Assembly: GCA_009741485.1 (NCBI GenBank)
Contig: VKON01000105.1
Coordinates: 1-64,000 of the forward strand
Source of the DNA: Malurus cyaneus samueli
Taxonomy: Eukaryota > Chordata > Aves > Passeriformes > Maluridae
Direction: 5' to 3'
Length of the DNA: 64,000 nucleotides
Below are positions 1 to 11,005 of this stretch, in pieces. The position numbers and the translations under genes were made by a program. A model generated the notes under the pieces. The model did no database searches and was not told the DNA's origin. It worked only from the letters and a program-made list of their open reading frames with translations. The number at the start of each line of letters is the position of its first letter. Positions within the stretch are counted from its first letter, which is position 1.

Positions 1-860
1 GCTGTAGACAAAAGCACAAAGTTTCAGCGCACATCTGGATTCTGGGCTGAAGCGCTGCTAGTCGGGCTGTTCAGCTCTCTGGAAGCATGGCCAGGGTCAA
101 GACAGAGGTGGTCAAGGGTTTCCTTGGACATTGATGCTGAGAACCAGAGGGCAGTTCCATTCTGCAGAAAACAGCATTCATAACTCCCAATTCTGAACAA
201 TAAATGCCCAAGCATCTCGGTGATGTGAATTTCCATATTTCAAGCTCTTTTTGGTCACAGGCACAAGGTTTCAGGGAGTTCACCATCGACCCTGCACTTT
301 ACTGAGAAGTGAATTTAATTCTTGGATCACAGATGTGACAAATTCCCCATAAGCCAGAAGGGAATGTGCTGTTCCTGGCCCAGCTCCAGCAGCCCGTACC
401 TGGTGCCAGCTTGGTCTTTCCCTCAGCGGGAATGCAGGGCCGGCTCTGCGGGACAGAAAGGGAGGATCCTCCGGGCCATCCCAACCCTCTGCGCGTGCAC
501 CATCTGGAGGCACCAGTCCCCGCAGAGATTTGGGAATCACCGTGCCCCGTGGCTGGGGTTGTCCGCCAGGGCTCAACCTGTGACCCCCCTGTCCTGCCAA
601 ACACCGTGTGAAACTCCTCTGCTGAGCAAAGAGAGCGGCAGTTATTCCCTGCCGAGCACTGAGGTCTTCCTATGCAATGACTGGAAACAGGATGAGCCCG
701 GCTTGCCCTGCTCTGAGCCGTGTGGCAAGCCGGGAGGGGAGGGAGGAGGGGGCGAGGCGGGGAAAGCCACGCTACATCCAACTGTGCTCCCTGCAGAAGC
801 ATCCCGTCCCACATGTCGCGCCCGGTGGGGCAATTTTGCCCCTGCTCCCTGTCTCGCTGC
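1..860. repeat. Noisy copy of the downstream block S found 3' of MRGPR genes
   Basis: This stretch matches 21321-22140 in the same orientation, for example around the shared 'catggccagggtc' and 'gatgtgaatttccat' strings. It differs by many one-base insertions and deletions as well as substitutions. The block also occurs at 5385-6380 and 26313-27283. In each better copy it lies just beyond the poly(A) signal of a minus-strand MRGPR gene, so here it is read as the 3' flank of the broken receptor at 1020-1954. No gene is visible in it. Confidence 0.7.
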
Positions 861-1019
861 AGCGCATGGCCGTTGGCAGGAGGGGGTTGATCCTGTGGGT
901 AGTATGATCGACATGGTTCGAAGAAACCCTTTCAGCCACTGTCCCAGGTCCGTTCAGCAGTGCCCAGGGAAGGGTACATCAACACGTGCGAAGCACATGT
1001 CCATACGGTGCCTCGTGTG

Positions 1020-1954
1020 CTGTGGGGCAGTGATCTCTTCTGGCTCTCAAAGAGACACTCTGGAGGGATATATTGAGGCACACCCCCGAGCACGGGCCGC
1101 CAACCAACCTCTTCCCACAAGAGTAGATGAAGGTTGATGGCTGCTATGGATGCAGGTGGCAGGAGAAAAAACCGGAGTGAGGACACGAGCCTAATGTAAG
1201 CCCAATTGTACTCCAGGAAATTCCAAGAGGCAGGAGGAACAAGGCCCATTAGCGAGTTGCGCCAGCGAACTGTCGAGCGAGCTTTTGAGTTGGCTGCTGC
1301 TGGGAGCCGCACTTGGCCTTAATGAATTGATTGTGCAGGGAATACCACGGGTTGCATACAGAGAGGGCAGTAATGACACTGAAAATGGAGATGAAAGAGC
1401 ACTGTCCGGCACTGGCTGGCTGCCTTCGTTGATGGGCACAGGAAGTCACCGTGAGGAAGACAGAGTGATTGAGAACAAAGAAAAGCCCGGAAGGCAAGGA
1501 GCACCACCTGCAAACAGACTCTGTAGAAGTGGTTAGTGGCAGAGGAGCCTCTCACAAAGTCGTCAATGGCCTTGTGAAGCTGCAATGTCAGCGCGACATG
1601 CCCAGCAGCAGTTGGACACCCCTGGGACAGAAGGAAAAAGGAATTGCCAGTCCCAGGTGGAAGGGGACCAAGATTAGGAGCCAGGACAGTCCTCCCAAGC
1701 AGCGAAAAGCAGGGCAGAGGAGGCTGTTGAAGAGAAGGAAGAGGAAGTCAATGATAGCCAGGATGAAGATTGCCCTGATAGTTAGTTCCATTCTGAGGAG
1801 GCAGAACACAAGTTGGGCCGGAGTGTGCGCGCACGGCCAGCCCACACAGGCTGATGTACATGTGGACCTGATGTATGGCACGTCGGTGACATCTGATCCA
1901 CATGGTGTCTCTGCAGTGGTAGTGGGAGGTGAGGACCACAGTGCTCACGTCCAT
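1020..1954 (-). pseudogene. Broken group B Mas-related GPCR (MRGPR), error-rich copy
   Basis: This is the counterpart of the receptor at 22201-23164. Reading minus, the start ATG at 1954 opens with MDVSTV, against MEVSTV in the better copy. The TM1-TM2 region (about 1880-1690), the segment after TM3 with the shared residues LQVV and LLAF (about 1500-1460) and a C-terminal part near 1100-1150 can be recognised. They lie in different frames and are separated by stops, so no full receptor can be read. Divergence from the better copy is higher here than in the flanking DNA at 4400-5800, with substitutions as well as indels. It could be a genuine decayed paralogue or a poorly corrected read of the same locus. 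It is certainly MRGPR-derived; which of these two it is remains open. Confidence 0.7.
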
Positions 1955-2008
1955 GGATGCACACTGGGCAGGCCAGTGGGATTGGCTTCCTGGCGTGTTG
2001 TCAAGTGG

Positions 2009-2190
2009 AATTGGGGGGGGCGGGGCGGGGGCGGGGTGGGCGGGGGGGGGGGGGGGTGGGGGGGGGGAGGGGGGGGGCGGGGGTGGTGGGGAGGGGGGGG
2101 GGGGGGGGGGGGTGCGAGTGGAAGGGGGGGGGGGGGGGGGGCGGGGGGCGGGGGGAGGGAGGGGGGGGTGGGGCGGGGGGGGGGGGGGCA
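2009..2190. repeat. Near-pure poly-G low-complexity tract
   Basis: About 180 bases consist almost only of G on the plus strand, with occasional C, T and A. The corresponding place in the clean copy (about 23215-23235) has only a short 'ggatgggcagtcag', so the tract is an insertion at a small G run. It lies upstream of the start of the broken receptor. It may be a sequencing or consensus artefact, or a true expanded G-rich satellite able to form quadruplexes. Confidence 0.9.
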
Positions 2191-4587
2191 GTCAGGATGG
2201 AAATCCCAGGATGGTACATGCAACTCCTCAGCAGCTCCCTGCAGTGTGGAAAGATTTCAGTAAAGAGATGGTCGGAGGGAGAGGGAGTGAAAATGATGTG
2301 GTAGAGTTGGGGATATTCAACATCGAGACTGATAGAAGAAGTGAAGAAATAAAAATATTCAGTTCGCCTGAAGACTGCTTGAAAGGAGCAAGGTGGACAA
2401 AAAGATTAAAAAATTATATAAGACCTTCACGCCAGGATTAAATTGGGTGAGAGCGGTGTGTGAGAGAGCGAGCGAGAGAGCGGTGCAGGAGGTTTTTTTG
2501 GGCAAGTGTAAACAAGAAACAACAGCACATGGGCAAAGAAAATGTTGCAGGCAAGCGTTCACCTTTTAATATCGCAGCACTTTCAGTGGAATGTGGACCA
2601 CCAGAGACCCCTCTCAATGTAACCCCCCAGGACGCTATTGAAGAAGGTGCGCGTGAGATGTGAGTGCGAGGTGAAATGTGATGCGTAAGTGGTTGTTATG
2701 TATCAGATAAGAAACCACATTTTAATGACCTCGTGTGTGGTTATAATGCGGTTATAAAATCCTGATATAGGTCGTCAAGCACACACAGAACAAGAAGAGA
2801 TCCATCTGTGGTGTCCTACGGGGTGTGCGTGGTTTGAGCCCTGCCGAGAACCACACGCAACATTCCCCCATCCCTGAAGAAGCAGAGGAGGAAGAGCCAA
2901 AAGCCTCGAAACAAGCAAAATTTATGGCTTTGAGAGTAAGGTATTTTTGAGGAGAAAGGTGTGGTTCTCTTTCCATGCTCCAGACATTTGGATTCAGAGA
3001 GTGAGCGTTAAAAACTGTGAAGTCCAATTAGATTTATTACTTAAAAAACTACAAAGAACAGTACTGTCTCAGAGGCAGGGGGGAAGGGAGGGGGGAAAAG
3101 GTAGATGTGGGCTAACAAACTAAAGAAAAAGTGTACATTTTAAGACACCGTTGCAGGGGATGGGACTCAATCCTAGAACTAACATGGCGAGCGGCAAAAC
3201 GTATTCTTGTTTCGAATTTCTTTTTAAGGTACAGAGACCATACATCATCACAGAGGGGTAACAACCTGTGCAATCGGCCCAGGCCTACCAGCAGGCTGTC
3301 CATCACCCTCAGAGCCACACAGAAACAGTGCAGGGCTCCTTGCTGGGAATGAAACAGAAAGTTTCCAAACTTTCTCCACAGAGCCATCTTGTGGTTCTGT
3401 GTCCCATCCCCCCCACCAAAAACACGGACGAAGCGAAAACCACCATAGGGAGGTAAAAGAAATTCTTGCCTCAAATCCTGCTGCCCATTGTGCTAATTGT
3501 CTGGCCCATTGTCAGTGACTCAACATGCAGAGAGGGAAATCTCAGGGCAGAGGGGAGCACGGCTGGATGGAGGGCAACTGTGCAGTCACTGGGAGCGGTG
3601 TGGCAGGGAACAGCAGTGTTGAGGAAGGAAGTGGGGCAGGGAGGAAGGAAAAGGATTGCACTGACCTGTTGAGTGTGGGCAGCAGCAGACAAAGGGGTTC
3701 TGTCCAGATCAGCGGCGCTTTCCTGTACCTCTTGCTTTTTTTCGATTGCCTTATCCTGAAATGGATCCTCCCAGAATCATAAATAGAGCAGAAAGAGCCC
3801 AGATCCCCAGGAGGTCCCCGAACTCCTGTCCCACCAGCTCCCTCTCCGGCCCTGTTACCGGTGATCGCTCCCCAGATTTGGTGGAGTCGTGGGAGGGTTC
3901 GGGAAATTGCATCTTTGGCACACATCAGAGTTTCACTTCTTCGAGTTATTTGGTCTTATTTTTGGTTTCTTTTTATTTGCTGGCTAGAAGTGGGTTTTGC
4001 AGGAGCTGCACATTTTAAGAATATTTGTTTACACATCTCATTTCTCACTATTAGAAACAGTTCCTCCCATGCCAGAAATGTCCGCAATTCTGCTGCACTT
4101 CCCTCTCCTGCATCTTCTACCATTCCTCGATTTCTCTTTCCCTGAGGGTTCATGGTTCCCTCCACAGCAGAGGGGATGCTGGTGCTGCTGATAGGCAGTG
4201 GAATCTGGTGGTGCTGCAAGTGCTGGGGAGGCCAGCTGGGTGCTTCTCAGAAACAGACTCCCATCTGGGGAAAGCACTGAGATCATTGAGAAAGCCCCCC
4301 CTCGCTTCCTTCCCGAGGAAGCAAGAATTCCCATTGTTTCATTCTGGTGCAGGGCTCTACGACAGTCAAGGAGGAAGGACAGCATAGAAGTTGTTTACAG
4401 CCTGGGTTGTGCAGCACTCAGAGCCCTAAACAATCTTAATGATGCAATGGAATCTCCTAGGGACCATAGTTTGGAAGTGCTGTGATGCCCCTCCAAGCCC
4501 TTCACGCAGCAGTTCATCCTCCCCTCCGTCGAGTCTTGGAGCACTTGTGGGTGTTTTCACCTGATCCCAGCCTCGATTGCTACACAG
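2191..4587. other. Intergenic spacer, noisy copy of about 23235-25529
   Basis: There is no gene. The sequence follows 23235-25529 colinearly with frequent single-base indels, for example 3261-3400 against 24241-24380. It contains a GAGA/GCGA-rich stretch near 2460-2485. The open frames here are short, and they are not conserved between the two copies. Confidence 0.65.
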
Positions 4588-4855
4588 GACACCTTCCACC
4601 AGACCCAGGTTGTCCAGAGAACCCGCATCGACCCTGGCCTGGAAACACATTCCAGTGATGCAGGGGCAGGCCACAGACTTCTCTTGAAACCATGTGCCAG
4701 GGACCTCTCACCTCTCACAGGGAAGGATTTTCTCCTTAATATTCCAATCTGAACCCACCCTCTATCAGTGGGAACGCCATCCCCATTGTCCTAGTGCACT
4801 TCTCCAGCTCTCCTGGGAGCCCCTTAGCTTAAAGGTTATGTCCTCGTGAAGGGGA
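4588..4855 (-). mobile_element. CR1 LINE 3'-end fragment (noisy copy)
   Basis: The sequence resembles the 3' part of CR1 read on the minus strand, with degraded 'ccaggttg', 'ctggaacac', 'ggggcaggccac' and 'ccaatctgaacccaccctct' elements. It is the counterpart of 25530-25790. Confidence 0.6.
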
Positions 4856-5384
4856 TGTGAGATTCCATAGCTGGGGACCATGAATGTGGTGTTGGAAGGG
4901 AAGAGAGAGGCATTCTAGGTCCAGGGTCTCCAAAAATGCCAGTTTTCACGCAGGGCATCCAGCTCCCAGGCACATGCAGTCTGGCAGCTGGGCAGGAATA
5001 ATTTCAACTCATTCCAGCTTTCTAGGAATTCCATGGAATTCATTGAAAGCTGCTATCTGACTTCCAATGGAGAATGGAAGATGATTCAGATGAAACCTCA
5101 AACTTTCTAAGGGTTGTAGCCAAGAGAGCACCATTGATTCAGCTCTTCACAGAAAAATTTACATTCCTGAAATCCTAAATCATCCCTCTGCTCTGTGCCT
5201 GTGCTCCAACTCATGCACAGAATTTATTATTCCATGAACGCTCTTGGGAACTGCCCAAAGGTTAAATATCACTGAAATTGCCCTGTACAAGGCGGAAAAC
5301 TACATTTGAACTACGAATCAAAATGTTGTAGTTCAGGCTCCTAAGGATCTTCCCCAGGAATGAGAGGGAACAAGTTCAGACAGA

Positions 5385-6375
5385 TCAAACAAAAGATTTC
5401 AGGGCTGGGGCTGCTTTAAAACAAAAGAGGAACCTGACACAGCGACAAACTGCTTTTGCCAGGAGGAATGAGGAGCTCTCAGAACTGTCAACAGATGGCT
5501 CATCCCAACCATTGCAGGCACCTGCCTTAGGAACAGCTCTGGTATGAGACAGGCACCTGCCCTCCTGAGACAAGCCAGTGGATTTAGAATGGGATAAAAT
5601 AAGGAAATGAGCCATTTTTTTTATGCTGTTCACCAGGGACAGGCTTTGCAACAAAGCTTGGATGTTGTTTATTCAAAAAATTCTGGCGTCAGAATTACCA
5701 CATTGAGAACAAATAAAAGAAATAAATCCAAATTTGATTTAGGGGTAGTAAAAAATGGAAAAAGTTCAGTACAATCTGGATTTTGGTTGAAGCTCCTGTA
5801 CAGAGTCACTGTTCAGCTCCTCCTGAGCATGGCCAGGGTAAGGACAGAGGTGGTCAAGGGTTTCCTTGGACATTGATGCTGAGGAAGCAGCGGACAGCCC
5901 CGTTCTCCAGAACAGCATCATAACCCACCAATTTCTGTACAATTAAATAGCCCAATCATCTGGTGATGTGAATTTCCATATTTCAAGCTCTTTTGGTCAC
6001 AGGCACAAGGGTTCAGTGGAGTTCACCATCGACCCTGCACTTTACTCAGAATGGTTTAATTCTGGAATTACAGAATGTGACAAATTCCCCCATAAGCAGA
6101 AGGGAATGTTGCTGTTCCTGCCCAGATCTGCAGCCCTACCTGGTGCCAGCTTGTCTCTTCCCATCAGCCGGGAATGCAGGGCCGGCTCTGCGGGACAGAA
6201 GGGGAAGGATGCTCCGGGCCATCCCAACCCCTCTCCTGCCATCTGGAGGCACCAGCCCCGCAGAGATTTGGGAAATCACCACTGCCCCGTGCTGGGTGTG
6301 TCCTCAGGGCTCAACCTGTGACACCCTGTCCTCAAAACAGCGTGAAACTCCTCTGCTGAGCCAAAGGAGACGCAG
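5385..6375. repeat. Downstream block S, copy 2
   Basis: This copy is nearly identical to 26313-27283 and clearly related to 21035-21950. It starts near 'cagggctggggctgctttaaaac' and runs to the inverted poly(A) signal of a minus-strand MRGPR. It shares private bases with 26313-27283 (such as 'aaatagcccaatcatctgg') that differ from the 21 kb copy, so 5385-6375 and 26313-27283 probably represent the same locus. Confidence 0.75.
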
Positions 6376-6381
6376 TTTATT
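6376..6381 (-). terminator. Poly(A) signal of the group A MRGPR fragment
   Basis: TTTATT on plus reads as AATAAA on minus. It lies about 140 bases beyond the receptor stop at 6519, inside the conserved 3' untranslated tail ('ccagggaataaactg') shared by group A and B genes. Confidence 0.65.
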
Positions 6382-6518
6382 CCCTGGGGCCGAGGCACTG
6401 AGGGTCATTCCATGGGAATGGAGCTGGGGAACAGGACTGAGCCCGCTGCCCTGCTCAGATCCATAGCCACCTAGGTCCCAAAATGTGTTTCTATAGGGTC
6501 CACATGTCCAGCAGTGTC

Positions 6519-7025
6519 TCACAGAGCTGTCACCTCCACCACAGTGTCCCAGGGTCGTGGGTCCCCTCTCACTCCCGCCTTTCTCTCAAACACCCTCCGC
6601 AGAGCCACTTTGATGGAGCGCTGGAAGCCGGCCGCCGGCAGCTCCCACCAGCACGTAATAATCACCGGGTTAGGGTGCAGTTCAGCATGCCAGCAGAAGG
6701 AGTTTCTCTGGGAATAACTCGCAGAATCAGGAGATTGAAGAAAACTTCCACGCAGAAAGGGATGCCGAAGGCGAAGAAGACCGAACATGAGCAGGATGGC
6801 GACAAAGAGCTTCCCTGGGTGTCTCCTCCGGGAGCCACAGCGCGCTTGAGAACAGGACCAGGTTGGAACCAACATCAGGGGGAATAAAATGCAGAATGGC
6901 GAGGGCTACACTGCAAGGATTGTCCCTGGGTCTTCAGTAAATGTGTGTGACATAGAGGCAGGACACTAAAACCCAGCAAGAGCCCAGAGGATCCGCTGAC
7001 GATGCACCGCGAGAGGTTGCCGGAG
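6519..7025 (-). pseudogene. 3' fragment of a group A Mas-related GPCR
   Basis: Reading minus, the fragment covers roughly TM4 to the C-terminus. The frame ending at 6519 carries the C-tail FQRSIKVALRRVF and the end DTVVEVTAL, identical to the tail of the gene at 15387-16260. TM6-TM7 (6590-6750) is recognisable but shifted, and the NPVI of TM7 is followed by a frameshift. Homology stops abruptly near 7025 within the intracellular loop 2 to TM4 region (the 'cacctctcgggcatcgtcagcgg' equivalent is corrupted), after which nothing matches. The TM6-TM7 sequence agrees best with the 15.4 kb and 39.9 kb genes. The break is more likely an assembly edge than a natural truncation. Confidence 0.8.
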
Positions 7026-7029
7026 CAGA

Positions 7030-8945
7030 TAAAATTTTCCAAGATTGTAGTACGTCTAATCTTTAAAAGAAGCTGCGTCTGGGTAATGTTCCTCTGGTTT
7101 GCCTGTGATGCGAGCATTTTTAGAAGAGATCCTTCTTATATATATCTTTCGCTCACGTCGAGGTGTGTGTGTGAGTGAGCGAGCGCGGGAGATCTACCTT
7201 TTGCGTCTCACTTCTACTAGTAGAAGTGACGACTGAACAAGAGCGAGAGCCCACATCTTAGGCGCACGAGTATGTTTAAAATTTTCTATTGAAACTTGCA
7301 TGCCAAAATAATTACTGTTATCAAGAGGTGGCAAGTGGCGATGTGTGAATAAGACAAAGTCCCATAATTGACTAACACTATAGTAGAATGTGCGGAATTC
7401 TCGCTCTAGCATGGAGGTCGCTGTGCTCAATTATGTGCTCCTAAGTGTAATAAAATGGATACGATATGGAGACCCTTCTTTGCGGCCCTTCCTCCAATAT
7501 CAACAAAATGCAAGGTTACAGGAATAGTGGGTGCTAGAGAAAAAAAGCGATACAAAGGCGAGGAAAGCAGCGTGGTCATATGTTTTAGAAGGACAGCGTC
7601 AGAGGAAGTCTCAGCTGACAGCCCAGGATGCCCTGTGTTAAACTGAAGGAATCTGAGGTCAGACATTAGTGACAGTGAAAGGGCTCGGAAATGCACCAGG
7701 TAAAAGTGGTTTGTCTTCTGTTTTACGTGGGAGTCCCTTAAGTTGAAGAAGAATGAGGCAAACGAATCAGATCCAGCCGATTCGTCCCATCGTTCCATGA
7801 TCCACAAAACAATAGGGGCAATATATGCAACACTATCTGTCAAATCACTCCTGCAAAAGGTCTATTAAGGTTCCGAGCTCGAACTTATAAACTGTCATGC
7901 TTCACTCCGCGTAGAGGCACTATGTCAACGTGTTGTTGATAAATCCTCTCCAATACATGCTTTCAGAGATGTCTCCAATCATTCCGTTTAGTGATGTAAT
8001 TTGAGTTTTGTATTGTTACTTGTGCCATTTAATAGGAATTTACTTAAGGCGTTTATTCATGGTGAATCTCAGAGTCTTCTTGATTTTTCCAAACCCGTTT
8101 CATTCCTTCCCAGAAGGAGAAATCTTGAAAATGAATTGGTCCAGTGCAATAGACATGTGGAAGATCCGGTTCCCTTAGTCTTATTTGCAGTATGAGCTGT
8201 CTATTGTTGCTCAGTTTCCTAAGGTGATCATAATTTTTGGGCACTGCATCACTCCTCTTAGACGAGGAGTCTGAATGAGGAGTCGGAACAAAGCAAGAGA
8301 GATAGATGCCGAGGACGCAATATTCCAGGACCAACTGTATCCCCATATGCGCTGCCCACACTCGAGTCGGGCCGCAACTACCGGCACCCACACGGGTCCT
8401 CCAGGGAAGAAGCACCCCACCCCGCTGTCAGTGCTCAGAGGAATTGCAGCCTGCTCTCCTCGCATGTCTCCTGCTTTGTCTGCTGCCTCACAGATTCAAG
8501 GTAGGGTTTCTCGTGCACCAGCCCCCCCTCGGACTCCTACGCGGTGTGCGAAGCATAGAGAGCAAAGACGTAGGTCTCAGGGGAGCCCCAGGAGAAGATA
8601 TGCGAATAGGGATGGGCCGAAGATTCGTGGACTTATGCCTGCGTCGTGTGGATCAGCCCTGCGTCCCCTTGTGCTCTTCTGTGGGAAGAACCGCCGCTTG
8701 TGCTAAGATGAAATCAACAGTACTCCCATGAGTCAGAGCCTCCTGCCATCTACAATCCCAGCGAATCTCGGTTCAACGTGGTCATCGCGCGGCTTGCACT
8801 AAATAGGTGTTGCCATTGCGAAGTCTTTAATGCAGGATGGATATGGACCATGGTCCAACCAAAACCATTCGAACTCATGCCAACTCTGGCCAAGGGTAGT
8901 TCATAATTAACTTCCGACCGAGTGCGTTATTGGGGAGCTCTGGGC
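7030..8945. other. CpG-rich stretch with no recognisable gene or repeat
   Basis: No homology is visible to any other part of the window, and no receptor, CR1 or LTR motif is seen. CG dinucleotides are unusually frequent for bird intergenic DNA (for example around 7140-7200, 8280-8420 and 8500-8660). Both ends coincide with abrupt loss of homology: the receptor fragment on the left and an inverted-repeat arm on the right. The open frames here are short and lack family motifs. Confidence 0.6.
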
Positions 8946-8947
8946 TT

Positions 8948-9233
8948 TCACCATATGTGCCGGGCGCTCCATTCATCAATGCAGAAGGGGATATAAACCA
9001 TTCCCAGGAATGGAGGATGGCAGAGGGGTGAGAGAGATGAGCCAGAGACCTTCAGGAGTGAGAAATCACTGATGTGCAGACCTACAACAGCTCAAGTTGC
9101 TCAGTGCTTCTGGGGACATGTAACTGGTACTCAAAACTTTCTCTCAGCTTCCTTCTGGGAGAAACTTCTCAGTGTTGCACATTTTTCCCTCCCCATCTCA
9201 TGGATGGATCTTGAGCTTGTGTTCTCTCCTGGT
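8948..9233 (-). repeat. Left arm of a 286-bp inverted repeat
   Basis: This arm is the reverse complement of 10310-10594 with almost no differences, from 'caccatatgtgccggg' to 'gagcttgtgtt'. The same sequence occurs at 39075-39345 in the orientation of the right arm, where it forms the 5' flank of a group A receptor gene. Confidence 0.9.
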
Positions 9234-9990
9234 TTCAAGTCCTCCTCTAGCTCCAAATCCTGCAGCTCCAGGCTGGACACCCTGGAGAGCGCATGGACCT
9301 TGTGCATGAACAAGGATACCTTTGGAGCACATCAGTCTCGGGGATGACAAGCAGAGGATACAACTCCAGAGGAGATGGAAAACACATGAAATAGGGGGAG
9401 AAAATAAGCAGTGAAATGCCAGTCCCTGTGCTGTGAAAGGCTGAGGTTGTGTGGCAGGAGGCACTCGGAGATAAGAGCACGCTGGCAGCTCCATGTACCC
9501 CACAAAACGTAATCTCTGAGAAGACACATGGCTGGCAGGGATGATTACTGATTGTGATTAGATGGGATGGGATTGGAGGCCGTGAGCAAAGCCCTTGTGC
9601 TGTCCCATGTCTGGGCACTGGTGATTTCCCACAGCAAGTGGACACAATGCCAGTGCTCAGTCCCACGGCTGCTGCTGAGGGGCTCTGTTGGCATCCAGGG
9701 GGCAGGGAGCGGGTGGTCTGGGATTTCTGAGGGGTTCAGAAAACCTTGTTAAAAACTGAAAGGACCATAGTGGGGTGCCCTTTCCAAGGACAGGATCTGC
9801 TCTCACCAGAGGAAGGTTTGACCCAGGAGTCCCAGCACCTGAAGGGACATTATATTATCTGTGTGTCCTCTCCTTCTTCCTTGTTTTACATCCACAAATG
9901 GCATTTAAAATTACCAAGTCTGAGTGCCTGCATTAAGGGGATCTTAACAGATCAGCAGCTCCTTGTGAAGAACTGGGGGAGGAGAAGAAG
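9234..9990. other. Inverted-repeat spacer without recognisable genes
   Basis: Single-copy DNA within this window. No receptor motif, CR1 tail or long conserved frame was seen. The right end joins a repeat copy of group A 5' flank at about 9991. Confidence 0.5.
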
Positions 9991-10309
9991 GAGCCGACGT
10001 GGCCATGTCCTCCTGACAAGATCTCTGCCCGTGGGACATGTGAGGGGAAGCTGTGACCGATGTGGTGAGATTGTGAGGGGAGGCTCTGACCATGGGATGT
10101 GATCTCTGAGCCAAGGGCTCTTCCCCAGGGACAAGGGACGAGGCTGAAGCACAGCCAGTGGTCCCAGCAGCCATCCCCTGATCCTTTCTCCTGGGGCTCC
10201 TGTGACAGTGCTGCTCCTGCTGGAGGTAGGAGTCCAGGGATGGGCTGGAGGCAGATGCCTCCTGTGCAGGGACAGGGCTGGAGGGGTGAGAGGCTGTCCT
10301 GGGCACTGC
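9991..10309 (+). repeat. Extra copy of group A receptor 5' flank
   Basis: From 'tggccatgtcctcctgacaag' onward this matches 10650-10846 and 39410-39720 in the same orientation. The match continues into the 'ctcctgctggaggtaggagtcc' segment shared with 15120-15240. It ends where the right arm of the inverted repeat begins, so upstream sequence of a receptor gene has been placed out of order. Confidence 0.8.
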
Positions 10310-10594
10310 AGGGGTGGAACACAAGCTCAAGATCCATCCATGAGATGGGGAGGGAAAAATGTGCAACACTGAGAAGTTTCTCCCAGAAGGAAGCTGAGAG
10401 AAAGTTTTGAGTACCAGTTACATGTCCCCAGAAGCACTGAGCAACTTGAGCTGTTGTAGGTCTGCACATCAGTGATTTCTCACTCCTGAAGGTCTCTGGC
10501 TCATCTCTCTCACCCCTCTGCCATCCTCCATTCCTGGGAATGGTTTATATCCCCTTCTGCATTGATGAATGGAGCGCCCGGCACATATGGTGGA
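10310..10594 (+). repeat. Right arm of the 286-bp inverted repeat
   Basis: This arm pairs with 8948-9233. It is colinear with 39075-39345, which lies about 0.5-0.8 kb upstream of another group A gene, so this arm is in its natural orientation. Confidence 0.9.
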
Positions 10595-10846
10595 AGCCAG
10601 ATCCCCCTCCATGGTGGGATGACACTGGAGAGTGGCAGAGGAAGGGGGTGACATGGCCATGTCCTCCTGACAAGATCTCTGCCCATGGGACATGTGAGGG
10701 GAAGCTGTGACCGATGTGGTGAGATTGTGAGGGGAGGCTCTGACCATGGGATGTGATCTCTGAGCCAAGGGCTCTTCCCCAGGGACAAGGGACGAGGCTG
10801 AAGCACAGCCAGTGGTCCCAGCAGCCATCCCCTGATCCTTTCTCCT

Positions 10847-10856
10847 NNNNNNNNNN
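10847..10856. other. Assembly gap (10 N)
   Basis: Ten Ns lie within the 5' flank of the group A receptor. Comparison with 39599-39715 suggests about 100-120 bases ('ggggctcc...gtgggggttc') are missing here. Confidence 0.97.
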
Positions 10857-10953
10857 GGGTTCCTCCTGGGGCTGGCATGGGGTTGTGTGGGCACATGGGA
10901 AGTGCTGGGAATGCTGATGGCCCCTATTTGCCTCTGCTTCCCCATCTGTCCCT

Positions 10954-10955
10954 AG
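10954..10955 (+). promoter_or_regulatory. Probable 3' splice acceptor before the receptor coding exon
   Basis: A pyrimidine-rich run ('tgcctctgcttccccatctg') ends in 'tccctag' about 50 bases upstream of the start ATG. The element is conserved before the genes at 15387 (AG at 15335-15336) and 39866 (AG at 39814-39815). MRGPR genes commonly have a non-coding 5' exon and a single coding exon. The call rests on sequence only. Confidence 0.5.
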
Positions 10956-11005
10956 GAGGTGGTGGGAAAAGGAGAAGGTGAGCACCGGGAACAGGATCAT
11001 TCACC

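Noticed and set aside
1929..2441. Gly-rich and Pro-rich open frames over the G tract
   Set aside because: They are translations of a low-complexity run and are absent from the clean copy.
8990..9000. TATA-like 'gatataaacc' as a promoter
   Set aside because: In the natural context upstream of group A genes it points away from the gene, and nothing downstream of it is a gene.
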